DNA from: Pseudomonas sp. N3-W | Lineage (GTDB): Bacteria > Pseudomonadota > Gammaproteobacteria > Pseudomonadales > Pseudomonadaceae | DNA: 64,000 bases | Direction: 5' to 3' | NCBI RefSeq assembly: GCF_024970185.1 | Contig: NZ_CP103965.1 | Span: forward strand, 6,095,001-6,159,000 | In this document: positions 35,089 through 43,826 of the stretch, one piece after another | Position numbering within the stretch: the first letter of the stretch is position 1 | Layout: the number at the start of each line of letters is the position of its first letter | Program-made: the position numbers and the translations under genes | The notes under the pieces: model-generated | What the model was told of the DNA's origin: nothing | The model's database searches: none | Seen by the model: only the letters and a program-made list of their open reading frames with translations

Positions 35089-38000
35089 TTAGCCGAGGGC
35101 GGTCTTCTCCAGGTGTTGCAGGATGATCGGATACACATCCACCACTGCATTCTTGCCGAACATGCAGTCGATATGGCCATACCCCGGCACCACCTGCCGG
35201 CTGTAACGCTCCGGCCCATGCACCTTGCACAGCCGCTCATAAGTCTTGAGCGTGCTTTCGGGCAGATAGCACTGGTTGTCCGCGCCGCTGATGAAGCAGA
35301 TCGGCATGGTCAGGCGGTCGAAGTGCTGCATGTAGACGTCTTCACCCTTGAAGTTGACCAGGTGCCCTTTGCGCACGATCAGTGCCAGGTGTTCGAAGGT
35401 GTGCATGTTCGACTCGCCGAACAGTTCGTGCAGGTTGTCGTGCAGGGTTTCATTGAGGGTGTCGTGGCGGTACAGCGATGCATACATGAAGGTGATGCGG
35501 TGACACACCGGGTTGGTGCAATAGCCCTGGGCCTCGATCCGGGCGTAGCCGTTAAGCGCCTTGTCATAGAGTTTGTTGAACCAGTTCTCCTTGTTGTCGG
35601 CATACGCCGTGAGTGATTTGACGCCGATGGCATCGAGCATCCCCGGCAAATGCAAACCGGCCTTGAGCCCGGTGGCCGTGGCGACCACGGTGTCCGCCGC
35701 AATCTGCGAGCAGACCACCGAACGCACGCCCTGCAACCCGGCCAGCAGCGACATGAAGAAGGTCGTCGCACCGTAACAATGCACCACGCATTGCACGTCC
35801 CGCGCCTGGGTCGCTTGCTGGATCTGTTCGATGGCGGCCTTGAAATCGTACTGGGCAATCTGGTCGCCGTTCCACTCGTGCTTGCTGGCGGGCAGCAGGA
35901 TGCTGACCCGAAAATCCAGGAGCCAGACGTCGTACTCGTGCTTGCACAGGTACTCCAGCAGGTTGGTCTGGATGGTGTCGGTGGAGAAAATATTCGAGCC
36001 CACACCCAAGCCATGTACCAGCATCACCGGGCCTTTGCTGCCGCCCTGATAACGGGTCAGGCGCAGCTCGACGCTGTCTTCGGTCTGGAAGAAATGCACG
36101 CTTGGCGGCGGCGCGTCCAAAGGCCGTTTCAGCCGGGGCGGTGCGTCGGGGTTGAAGTAGATATCGCCAGCGAACACGCCGCCATAACTTTCCCACAGGA
36201 TGCCGGCAAAGAACTTGCCGAAGCGCGCCAGGCCCTCGACGCGTTCACGTTCGTTGCGCGCATTGAGCACCTTCATGGTGGTCATCTGCTTGGCGAAATC
36301 GGTCGGATGAATGTGCATCACCCCGGAGCCGATCACCGCGCCGCTCTTGTCCGGCCCGCTATACAGCGTCACGTACAGCGTGCTGGTGTCGTGCCAGATA
36401 TTCAGCACGCCATTGTCTTCGGGCACGGTTTTGAAGGCACTGAAGAAATAGTCGTGGCCGTCCTCGGCGGTCAGTTTCATGTCGTAGTTCATGTGCCGTA
36501 CGCCGACCTGCTCCTGATACTGCTCGAACAGGTTGAACACGCCGTTGCTGGCGGTCAGCGGTAGCGGCGACAGGGCCGGCGCATTCAGGGTGCCAACCAG
36601 CGTCGCAGCGTGTTCCGGCTCCTTGATCATGCGGTTGAGGTCATTGGCGGTGATGGTCAGGGTGAACTCGATGGGCGAGTTTTGCGATTCACCACGAGTG
36701 GCCGCCGCTTCATACAGCTTGAGGTCGGTGCCTTGCGGTTGGATGAAGTCCCTGGAGAAAAAACCCTTCATGGTTTCGGTGAACTGCACGCCCAACGTCG
36801 GCGGTGCCACCGATTTGCGCGGCGCCGAGGGCAGCGTGTAGTCGATGTGCCAACCGCGATCGGCCGCCAACAGGCCCATGTTGCGCTCGCTCACGGCGGA
36901 AATGGTCAGCAACGGATTGACCGCCAGTGAGGTCGGAATCACCGCGCCGTCGGTCACGTACAAACCGGGATAGACGTCGGTGCCGCTGACACCGCTGAAC
37001 ACCTGGCCCTTGTGGTTGACCACGCCCTGCCCTGCGTCCTCGCCCATCACACAACCGCCCAATGGGTGAACCGAGACGATGCTGTGCTTGAGCAGCTTGG
37101 TCCAGATCGGATTCTCGACCCAGATCCCGCCCAGCGCCTGGGTACTCAGGTGCAGCCGTTCGTTGCCGATCTTGACGTTTTCCTGCTCGCCGACGCCCGG
37201 CCAGTCGATGCGCAACTGATCCTTGCTGTCGAGCACCATACGGCCTTTACCGTCGTCGTGACTCATGATCAGGTAGGTCTGCATGTTGTGCAGCGCGCCG
37301 TAATACGGGCCACGCAGGAAGCTCTCGGCTTCGCGCTCCTTGTATTTCAGCTTGCCGGTAAAACTGTCGTCGGTGGGCTTGCCGATCACTTCAGCGAACG
37401 CGGCCATGCTCGGCACCATTGGGCGCCCAAGCGCGCCGGGGATCGAGCCTTCTTCAATGACCATGCGGCTGCGCCAGTCGCCTTCGGTGCGCATGTCGAT
37501 GATCGAGGTGATGCACGGGCCGACCGGGTCCAGTTCCTTGGCCGGGTGCGCACCGAAGCCGATGCCGTTGATCGGTTGCTCGCAGTTGTGGCCGAAGCCG
37601 AGGATGTCGCCATTGCCGCTCATGTTTTCGCCGAGCTGGTTGGACGTCGACAGGCCTTTTTCGCGCGAACGCAGCAGGATTTCGGTCGAGCCCAACGTGC
37701 CGGCGGACACCACAACGATGTCGGCCTTGACGAACAGAGTCGGCGCCGAAAACATCTCGCGACCGCTGTCCAGGTACTGGAAGTGCACGATCCAGCCATC
37801 ACCGTCGCGCTCCAGATGCCGCACCTCGGCCTGACAGAAAATCTGCGCACCGTGGTTGCTGGCGTCCGGCAGGTAGTTCATCAACGTGGTGTTCTTGGCC
37901 TTGTTGTTACAGCCAGAGACGCAGTCGCCACAATGGTTGCAGGGCAGTTGCTCGACACCGACGTGATTGATGTTGTTGGGCAGTTTGTCGAAGGTCACGT

Positions 38001-38541
38001 TGATCGGCGGCTTGTAGAAGTGCGCGCCTTGCTTGAGGTAGTCCGCTGATTTTTTGTTGGCCTCCAGTTTCGGCAGCGTTGGCGACGTGCTCGGGTAAGG
38101 ATTGGGCTTGAGCATTTCCCGGGCACGGGCATAGCCGTCCTTGAGCAGCGTATCGCGGTGTTCGCGCACGGCGAGCGGCCAGCGCGGGTCGTCGAACACA
38201 CCGGGCTCCGGCTCCAGTGCCACGTTGGCATTGATCAGTGATGTACCGCCCAGGCCACAACCGACCACCACGTTCTGCTGGGCGTTGACGTGCAAGTCGA
38301 ACAGCCCGGTGCGCGAACCGATATGGCCGTCCGGGTCATGCACCTGCAACTCCTCGGTCGCGGCGATCATGGTGTTGGGGTACTCGCCAGGCTGGATTTC
38401 CCGGCCCCGCTCCAGCAGGCACACACGCTTGCCGGCTCTGGACAGGCGTGAAGCGGCAATCCCGCCGCCGTAGCCGGAGCCGATAACAATCACGTCATAG
38501 TGTTCCTGGATGTCGCTGATGGGCGTTGCGATCCGCGTCAT
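35089..38541 (-). CDS. GMC oxidoreductase fused to an alpha/beta hydrolase
   Basis: The 1150-residue protein has three parts. Residues 1-585 are a cholesterol-oxidase-like GMC flavoenzyme (VIVIGSGYGGGIAASRL; C-terminal VHPLGGCVMG and NPLLTISA). Residues 600-800 form a linker domain I do not recognise. Residues 820-1150 are an alpha/beta hydrolase (oxyanion LVHGLG, acid near SGADNQC, catalytic His in GYGHIDC). The hydrolase nucleophile site reads VVHCYGA, with Cys where Ser is usual. The GMC part carries CNHCGDCVSGC, common in this subfamily. No Tat or Sec signal is visible. A lipid or sterol ester substrate is plausible. Confidence 0.88.
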   Translation of the reverse strand: MTRIATPISDIQEHYDVIVIGSGYGGGIAASRLSRAGKRVCLLERGREIQPGEYPNTMIAATEELQVHDPDGHIGSRTGLFDLHVNAQQNVVVGCGLGGTSLINANVALEPEPGVFDDPRWPLAVREHRDTLLKDGYARAREMLKPNPYPSTSPTLPKLEANKKSADYLKQGAHFYKPPINVTFDKLPNNINHVGVEQLPCNHCGDCVSGCNNKAKNTTLMNYLPDASNHGAQIFCQAEVRHLERDGDGWIVHFQYLDSGREMFSAPTLFVKADIVVVSAGTLGSTEILLRSREKGLSTSNQLGENMSGNGDILGFGHNCEQPINGIGFGAHPAKELDPVGPCITSIIDMRTEGDWRSRMVIEEGSIPGALGRPMVPSMAAFAEVIGKPTDDSFTGKLKYKEREAESFLRGPYYGALHNMQTYLIMSHDDGKGRMVLDSKDQLRIDWPGVGEQENVKIGNERLHLSTQALGGIWVENPIWTKLLKHSIVSVHPLGGCVMGEDAGQGVVNHKGQVFSGVSGTDVYPGLYVTDGAVIPTSLAVNPLLTISAVSERNMGLLAADRGWHIDYTLPSAPRKSVAPPTLGVQFTETMKGFFSRDFIQPQGTDLKLYEAAATRGESQNSPIEFTLTITANDLNRMIKEPEHAATLVGTLNAPALSPLPLTASNGVFNLFEQYQEQVGVRHMNYDMKLTAEDGHDYFFSAFKTVPEDNGVLNIWHDTSTLYVTLYSGPDKSGAVIGSGVMHIHPTDFAKQMTTMKVLNARNERERVEGLARFGKFFAGILWESYGGVFAGDIYFNPDAPPRLKRPLDAPPPSVHFFQTEDSVELRLTRYQGGSKGPVMLVHGLGVGSNIFSTDTIQTNLLEYLCKHEYDVWLLDFRVSILLPASKHEWNGDQIAQYDFKAAIEQIQQATQARDVQCVVHCYGATTFFMSLLAGLQGVRSVVCSQIAADTVVATATGLKAGLHLPGMLDAIGVKSLTAYADNKENWFNKLYDKALNGYARIEAQGYCTNPVCHRITFMYASLYRHDTLNETLHDNLHELFGESNMHTFEHLALIVRKGHLVNFKGEDVYMQHFDRLTMPICFISGADNQCYLPESTLKTYERLCKVHGPERYSRQVVPGYGHIDCMFGKNAVVDVYPIILQHLEKTALG

Positions 38542-39543
38542 GGGGTCTTTCCTCTCTCAGGCTGATGGGGCAACTCTGCGGCTGCCTGCAATCAATGGAC
38601 GAACGAGCACCTGGCCACCGAGCGAACTCAGCGACAGCACAGCTGTGTCTTGAACAAATCAGGCGCTATAGGCGAGCACGCTGATTGGTGGCGCGACGGT
38701 GAGTCCGTTTGCGCAGCAGAGGGGCGGGAGTTGGGACACAACTCCGGCAGAGAGCGGGGTGCGAGCGGTGTGGCTGGATATCCATCACGCGTTCTCCCTG
38801 AACCAGATGTGGATAAGTGACGTTGTCCCTGGTAACTGGTTAGTGAAGACAGGCGACCGTTCGCCGTCAAGGAAGTGCCTTAGAACTGTATGAAATCTGA
38901 TCTATTGCCTTCAGGCCTATGCGCCGCGTGGCTTGCAGGGTTTGACGAACAAGTTATCCACACCTCCATCCACCGGTTATGGGGACAACTGTGGATTTGT
39001 CGGAAAATTTCTCCACAGAAAGCGAAGAAAATCCGTGACTTATCCAGAAGAAGGGTTTCCAGAGGGGATTGGCTGTTTTTTGACCAGACCGTCGAAAGCC
39101 ACGGTTTGTATGGGCTGTAGAGGATGGCGAACACCTTATCCACAGAAGCGCCAACAGACTTTGGGGGCAACTTTGGTGGATCTGTGGAAAACCGTTGAAT
39201 ACCGCGATTTTCAAGGGTTTGCGCGGAGTTTTGCGGGTCGAAAATGGATTTTGATCGTTTTATGATCAACCTCCTAACAGTCCCGGTTTATAAGGCCTGT
39301 AGCGGTTAGCGAACATCTTATCCACAGAAGCGCCAACAGAGATTGGGGGCAAGTATTGGCCTGCGGGCAAAGTTATCCTCGGGAAAAAGCCCGGAAAAAC
39401 CGTGAGTTAGGCTGGTTGTTTTTTGTACTGAGCGCTGCAGGGCTTGATTTGTATGGGGTACAGCGAGGGGCGAACATGTTATCCACAGAAGCGCTAACAG
39501 GGATTGTGGGTAAAACACATCGCGCGTGAAAAGCACCTATCCC
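38542..39543. other. One-kilobase non-coding region with a DnaA-box cluster
   Basis: No credible gene is present. Exact DnaA boxes (TTATCCACA) occur at 38954, 39136, 39318 and 39479, and the complement TGTGGATAA at 38808. Three of them sit in a diverged direct repeat of about 160-180 bp that also shares GAAGCGCCAACAG after the box and GCGAACA before it. Three more exact boxes follow inside the neighbouring etf genes (39948, 40893, 41152). It lies upstream of the GMC gene start and downstream of the etfB stop. Confidence 0.75.
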
Positions 39544-39634
39544 TGTGGGGGCGAGCCTGCTCGCGAAAGCGGTTTGTCAGGCAACATCAGCCTTGAAGCG
39601 GATGGCCTCTTCGCGAGCAGGCTCGCTCCCACAG
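39544..39634. repeat. Inverted pair of REP elements
   Basis: CTGTGGGGGCGAGCCTGCTC at 39543 faces TTCGCGAGCAGGCTCGCTCC at 39611, with about 50 bp between. It closes the DnaA-box region, just after the etfB stop. Confidence 0.82.
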
Positions 39635-39655
39635 TGAATTAGTGATGAATCCGGG

Positions 39656-40426
39656 TCAGCGAACCACGCCTTCTTCAATCAGCAATTTGAGGATCGCTTC
39701 GGCGCCTGCCTGCGCCGTGACGTCCTTGAGCACTTGCCCACCGCCACCGCTGGCCTTGGCCGTCGCGGCCTTCATGCGGTCCGCGCCGCTCTTGGCCTTG
39801 ATCACTTTCAAACGCTTGGGCCGTGGTTTGGCCGGTTGCAGGGTTGCCACGGCCAGCAGTTCATCATCGATCACTTCAACTTCATCGGCCTGCAATACCC
39901 CGCGCCGGGCCGGGCCATAAGCACTCTGCCGAGGCTTGGGCGCAGCGTTATCCACAGTCGCCAGAAACGGCAGACGCACTTTCAGCCGACGGCGCTGACC
40001 ACGGGGCAAGGCTTGCAGCACCAGCGCCGAGCCGCCGTCGATGGATTCGACCTGTGCCAACCCCACCACCAACGACCAGCCCAGGTTTTCCGCCAGCAGG
40101 AACGGCAACATCCCCGAGCCTTCGCCGGTTTCCGCCTGGCTGCCGGTGAGCACAACCTGCGCCCCCGCATCACGCAAATACGCAGTCAATGCTGGCAATG
40201 CGTCGGCGCCGACCGGCTGCTCCAGCACATGCAACTGTTCCAGGCCCATGCCCAGATAAGCCCGCAGCGCCGGTTCCGCGATGTCGCCGGCATGCAGCAC
40301 TTGCAGGTTATCCCCAGCCAGTTGCAGACCCAGTTCCACCGCGCGCGCATCCTGCTCGGCGCGACGTGGCCGACCGGAAGTCGGGTGGGCGCCGATGGAC
40401 ACCAGGCTGATGATTTTCGTACTCAT
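39656..40426 (-). CDS. Electron transfer flavoprotein beta subunit of the dimethylglycine system
   Basis: The 256-residue protein is an ETF-beta-type subunit (KIISLVSIGAHPTSGRPRRA, GSQAETGEGSGMLPFLLAENLG). It is diverged from housekeeping EtfB and sits next to an ETF-alpha and dgcAB, the arrangement of PA5400-PA5401. It should pass electrons from dimethylglycine demethylase to the quinone pool. The start at 40426 follows the alpha gene by 10 bp. The C-terminus has a Lys/Ala-rich stretch. Confidence 0.88.
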   Translation of the reverse strand: MSTKIISLVSIGAHPTSGRPRRAEQDARAVELGLQLAGDNLQVLHAGDIAEPALRAYLGMGLEQLHVLEQPVGADALPALTAYLRDAGAQVVLTGSQAETGEGSGMLPFLLAENLGWSLVVGLAQVESIDGGSALVLQALPRGQRRRLKVRLPFLATVDNAAPKPRQSAYGPARRGVLQADEVEVIDDELLAVATLQPAKPRPKRLKVIKAKSGADRMKAATAKASGGGGQVLKDVTAQAGAEAILKLLIEEGVVR

Positions 40427-40436
40427 GATCTTTTCC

Positions 40437-41657
40437 TCAAGCCGCATCGCGCCGGGATTCGCTGCGGTAAGCCGCTACCGCATCGATCAAGGCTTGCAGA
40501 ATCGCGGCGCTTTCGCCGATCACCGACAGGTCGGCCCGTTTGATCATGTCGCAACCCGGATCGAGGTTGATTGCCACCACCTTGTCGCAGGCACCGATGC
40601 CTTGCAGGTGCTGGATCGCCCCGGAAATCCCCACGGCCACGTAAACCCGCGCAGTGACCCAAGTGCCGGATGCACCGACCTGCCGGTCCCGCGCCATGAA
40701 GCCGTCGTCCACCGCCACCCGGGACGCGCCCTCGGTGGCGCCGAGGGCTTGGGCGGTCCTGTGGAAAAGTCCCCAGTCCTTGACCCCGTTGCCGCCGGAG
40801 AAGATGAACTCGGCTTCGGCCATCGGAATCGCCGCCGGGTCCACAGCTACGGCGCCCAGGTCCTCGATATGCGACAGGCTGCGCGCCACTGCTGTGGATA
40901 ACTCCACCGGCAATGCTTCGTGACGGGTGTCGCTGACCGGTTCTGCACATTCGGCAGCCGCCAGAATCAAGCGTGTGAGCGGACGCGCAAGGTCTTGCAG
41001 ACCGGCACCGGCACGGCCAATGCATTGCTGATCCTTGACCTGCCAGACCCGCGTGGCCGGGCGTTCACCCAACGCCGCCGCAAAGCGCCGACCGAGTTCA
41101 CCACCACCGCTGCGACTGTCCGGCAGCAACCAATGACGCGGGCTGAACTGGTTATCCACAGCCCGCAGCCCCTGCACCCGTTGCTCCGGTGCATAACCAC
41201 TGAATTCATCGCCTTCGAGCACCAACAGGCGATCGACGCCAGCCGTGGCAAAGGCGTTTTCCTTGTGTTCGCCGAACACCACGGCCAACACCGCGCCATC
41301 GTTGCCGGCCAACTGATGCGCGAGGCCGAGCAAATCCCGGTCATGGCTGCTCAAACGGCCACCCACCATGTCCGGCACCACGCTGATGTAGAACGCAGGT
41401 GCCGGCACCTGATGCAGCGGCAATTGCACTTCAACGGCCGCCGAACGTTTGCTCGCCCCACCCTGCTGCGCGCCGCTACGGTCGATACGCTTGATGCCGT
41501 TAGGCCCGATAAACCCGATGCCGTGCAGGTTCTTGCGAATGACGCCGTTAGGCCCCATCCAGCTGTGTTGCGCCGGTTGCATGGCCGCATGCAGCGGGTG
41601 CAGACGGTTGCGGGCGATCCATTCGGCGCGGGGATCGCGGCGGATAATGTCGCTCAT
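40437..41657 (-). CDS. Electron transfer flavoprotein alpha subunit of the dimethylglycine system
   Basis: The 406-residue protein ends with the ETF-alpha FAD-binding domain: FSGGNGVKDW, VGASGTWVTARVYVAVGISG and DKVVAINLDPGCDM. It has an extra N-terminal segment of about 80 residues (DIIRRDPRAEW, GPNGVIRKN) not found in the housekeeping protein. Its ATG overlaps the dgcB stop (ATGA). With the beta subunit it links DgcAB to respiration. Confidence 0.9.
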   Translation of the reverse strand: MSDIIRRDPRAEWIARNRLHPLHAAMQPAQHSWMGPNGVIRKNLHGIGFIGPNGIKRIDRSGAQQGGASKRSAAVEVQLPLHQVPAPAFYISVVPDMVGGRLSSHDRDLLGLAHQLAGNDGAVLAVVFGEHKENAFATAGVDRLLVLEGDEFSGYAPEQRVQGLRAVDNQFSPRHWLLPDSRSGGGELGRRFAAALGERPATRVWQVKDQQCIGRAGAGLQDLARPLTRLILAAAECAEPVSDTRHEALPVELSTAVARSLSHIEDLGAVAVDPAAIPMAEAEFIFSGGNGVKDWGLFHRTAQALGATEGASRVAVDDGFMARDRQVGASGTWVTARVYVAVGISGAIQHLQGIGACDKVVAINLDPGCDMIKRADLSVIGESAAILQALIDAVAAYRSESRRDAA

Positions 41658-43606
41658 CAATGCACCTCCGCGGGTTCACGTTTGGCTGGCGTTGCCGGCT
41701 TGCTCGGCGCGGCGTCTTCGAGCAAGGCATCGGCCACCAGTTCGGCGATGTCCTTGATCAACGGACGCGGTTCAACCACGCCTTCGAGCATCGCCGTGCA
41801 CTGTGGACAACCCACGGCCACCAGCTCGGCACCGGTTTCGCGGATGTCGTCCATGCGCATGTCGGGGATCCGTTGTTTGCCCGGAATGTCAGTGATCGGC
41901 GCGCCGCCGCCACCGCCGCAGCAGCGTGAACGGAACCCGGAACGTTGCATCTCTTTGACTTCAATCCCGAGCGCGCGCAGCACTTCACGCGGCGCCTCGT
42001 ATTCGCCGTTGTAGCGACCGAGGTAGCACGGGTCGTGGTACGTCACGCTGCTGCCTTTGTGTTGGCCGAGATTCAACGCGCCAGCGCCGATGATTTCGGC
42101 CATGTAGGTGCTGTGGTGCTGCACCAGGTAGTGGCCGTCGAAGGCGCCGTACTCGTTTTTCAGCACATGGAAACTGTGCGGGTCGCAGGTGACGATGCGG
42201 TTGAAGCTGTATTTGGCCAGGGTCTGGATGTTGCGCTTGGCCAACAGCTGGAACGTTGCTTCATCACCCAGGCGCCGGGCCACATCGCCGCTGTCGCGTT
42301 CTTCAAGACCCAGCACTGCGAAGTCGACCTTGGCCGCTTTCAGCACTTTGACGAAGGCGCGCAAGGTGCGCTGGTTGCGCATGTCGAACGCACCGTCGCC
42401 GACCCAGAACAGCACGTCGACAGACTTTTTCTCGCTGAGCAGATTGAGGTTCAAATCCGCCGCCCAGTTCATCCGCCCACCGGGCGCGAAGCCGCCAGGG
42501 TTGTCGGTGGCGATCAGGTTTTCCAGGACTTCGGCGCCCTTGTTGGGCGTGGCACCTTTTTCCAGGGTCAGATGACGGCGCATGTCGACGATGGCGTCGA
42601 CGTGCTCGATCATCATCGGGCATTCCTCGACGCAGGCGCGGCAGGTGGTGCAGGACCACAGGGTCTCGGCGTCCACCAGACCGTTGACGATGGGTTGATG
42701 CGGGTTGCCGCTATGTTCGCCCACGGTTTTGCCCGGATACGGGCTGCCGGCGAATTTGGCATCGGTGCCACCGGCCAGGCCGACGACCATGTCTTGAATC
42801 AGCTTTTTCGGGTTCAGCGGCTGGCCAGCGGCGAACGCCGGACAGGCGGCTTCACATTTACCGCACTGCACGCAGGCGTCGAAACCGAGCAGTTGGTTCC
42901 AGGTGAAATCCCTGGGTTTTTCCACGCCCAGCGGTGCGCTCGGATCGTTGAGGTCCAGCGGTTTCAGGCCGGTGGAACGGCCGCCGTTGAAGCGTTCGGC
43001 GCGACGGTGCCAGGCCAGGTGCAACGCGCCAGCAAAGGCGTGCTTCATCGGGCCGCCCCAGGTCATGCCGAAGAACAGTTCCGAGACGCCCCACAGCACG
43101 CCGACCCCGAGAATCGCCGCCACCAGCCAACCGCCGAAATTTTCCGGAAGGATGCCCGCCACCGGCAGCGTCACGAGGAAGAACGATGCCGAGAATGCCA
43201 GCAGGCTTTTCGGCAGGCGCATCCACGGGCCTTTGGACAAACGGGCCGGTGGGTTGCGACGGCGCAGGTAGACGAAGATCGCGCCGACGAACATCACCGC
43301 AGTCATCAGCAACAGGGCGTAACCGAGAAAGCGGTTATGCAGGCCGAAACCGTGGACCAGAATGGCCAGCACCATCGATGCGACCGCGCCGCCGGCCGTG
43401 GCGACGTGGGTGTTGGCGATGTATTTGTCCCGCGCGACGACGTGGTGCAAATCGACCATGTAGCGCTTGGGCATGGCCAGCAGGCCGCCGATCAAATCGA
43501 CCTTCGAGGCACGGCCCCGGCGCCACATGGCCGCCCGCCGCAACGCGCCCAGGACAGCCAGGCCCAGGGCAGCGAACAGCAGGATTGGAAGAAGGGTGTT
43601 CAACAT
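41657..43606 (-). CDS. dgcB: Dimethylglycine demethylase, iron-sulphur subunit DgcB
   Basis: The 649-residue membrane Fe-S protein has several N-terminal helices (about 1-190), two 4Fe-4S motifs (CVQCGKCEAACP and CTTCRACVEECP) and C-terminal CCG-type domains (DPCYLGR, SRCCGGGGG). It resembles heterodisulphide reductase/glycolate oxidase Fe-S subunits and should carry electrons from DgcA toward the ETF or quinones. It is translationally coupled to the ETF alpha gene. Confidence 0.94.
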   Translation of the reverse strand: MLNTLLPILLFAALGLAVLGALRRAAMWRRGRASKVDLIGGLLAMPKRYMVDLHHVVARDKYIANTHVATAGGAVASMVLAILVHGFGLHNRFLGYALLLMTAVMFVGAIFVYLRRRNPPARLSKGPWMRLPKSLLAFSASFFLVTLPVAGILPENFGGWLVAAILGVGVLWGVSELFFGMTWGGPMKHAFAGALHLAWHRRAERFNGGRSTGLKPLDLNDPSAPLGVEKPRDFTWNQLLGFDACVQCGKCEAACPAFAAGQPLNPKKLIQDMVVGLAGGTDAKFAGSPYPGKTVGEHSGNPHQPIVNGLVDAETLWSCTTCRACVEECPMMIEHVDAIVDMRRHLTLEKGATPNKGAEVLENLIATDNPGGFAPGGRMNWAADLNLNLLSEKKSVDVLFWVGDGAFDMRNQRTLRAFVKVLKAAKVDFAVLGLEERDSGDVARRLGDEATFQLLAKRNIQTLAKYSFNRIVTCDPHSFHVLKNEYGAFDGHYLVQHHSTYMAEIIGAGALNLGQHKGSSVTYHDPCYLGRYNGEYEAPREVLRALGIEVKEMQRSGFRSRCCGGGGGAPITDIPGKQRIPDMRMDDIRETGAELVAVGCPQCTAMLEGVVEPRPLIKDIAELVADALLEDAAPSKPATPAKREPAEVH

Positions 43607-43676
43607 GTGGAGCTCCCAAAGACCTCGGGGTCTTGCACGGGTTCATGTGCGTGCCGATGAAGGCCTGGCACCTACC

Positions 43677-43807
43677 TGTGGCGAGGGGGCTTGCCCCCGT
43701 TCGGCTGCAAAGCAGTCGTAAACCGGCCAACGCGTTCTTACTGACAGACCGCATTGGCTGATTTGGGGCCGCTTCGCAGCCCAACGGGAGCCAGCTCCCT
43801 CGCCACA
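43677..43807. repeat. Long palindromic intergenic repeat, copy 5
   Basis: Runs from TGTGGCGAGGGGGCTTGCCC to CCAGCTCCCTCGCCACA, filling most of the gap between dgcA and dgcB, two genes of one pathway. Confidence 0.85.
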
Positions 43808-43826
43808 GGTGATGGTGGTGAAGCCG

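Noticed and set aside
38890..39269. Small genes in the DnaA-box region on either strand
   Set aside because: The frames overlap each other, have no ribosome sites, and follow the direct repeats rather than any codon pattern.
38808..39487. The DnaA-box region as the chromosome origin
   Set aside because: None of the genes that surround oriC in Pseudomonas (dnaA, dnaN, rpmH, rnpA, mnmG) is present, and no typical AT-rich unwinding block is obvious.
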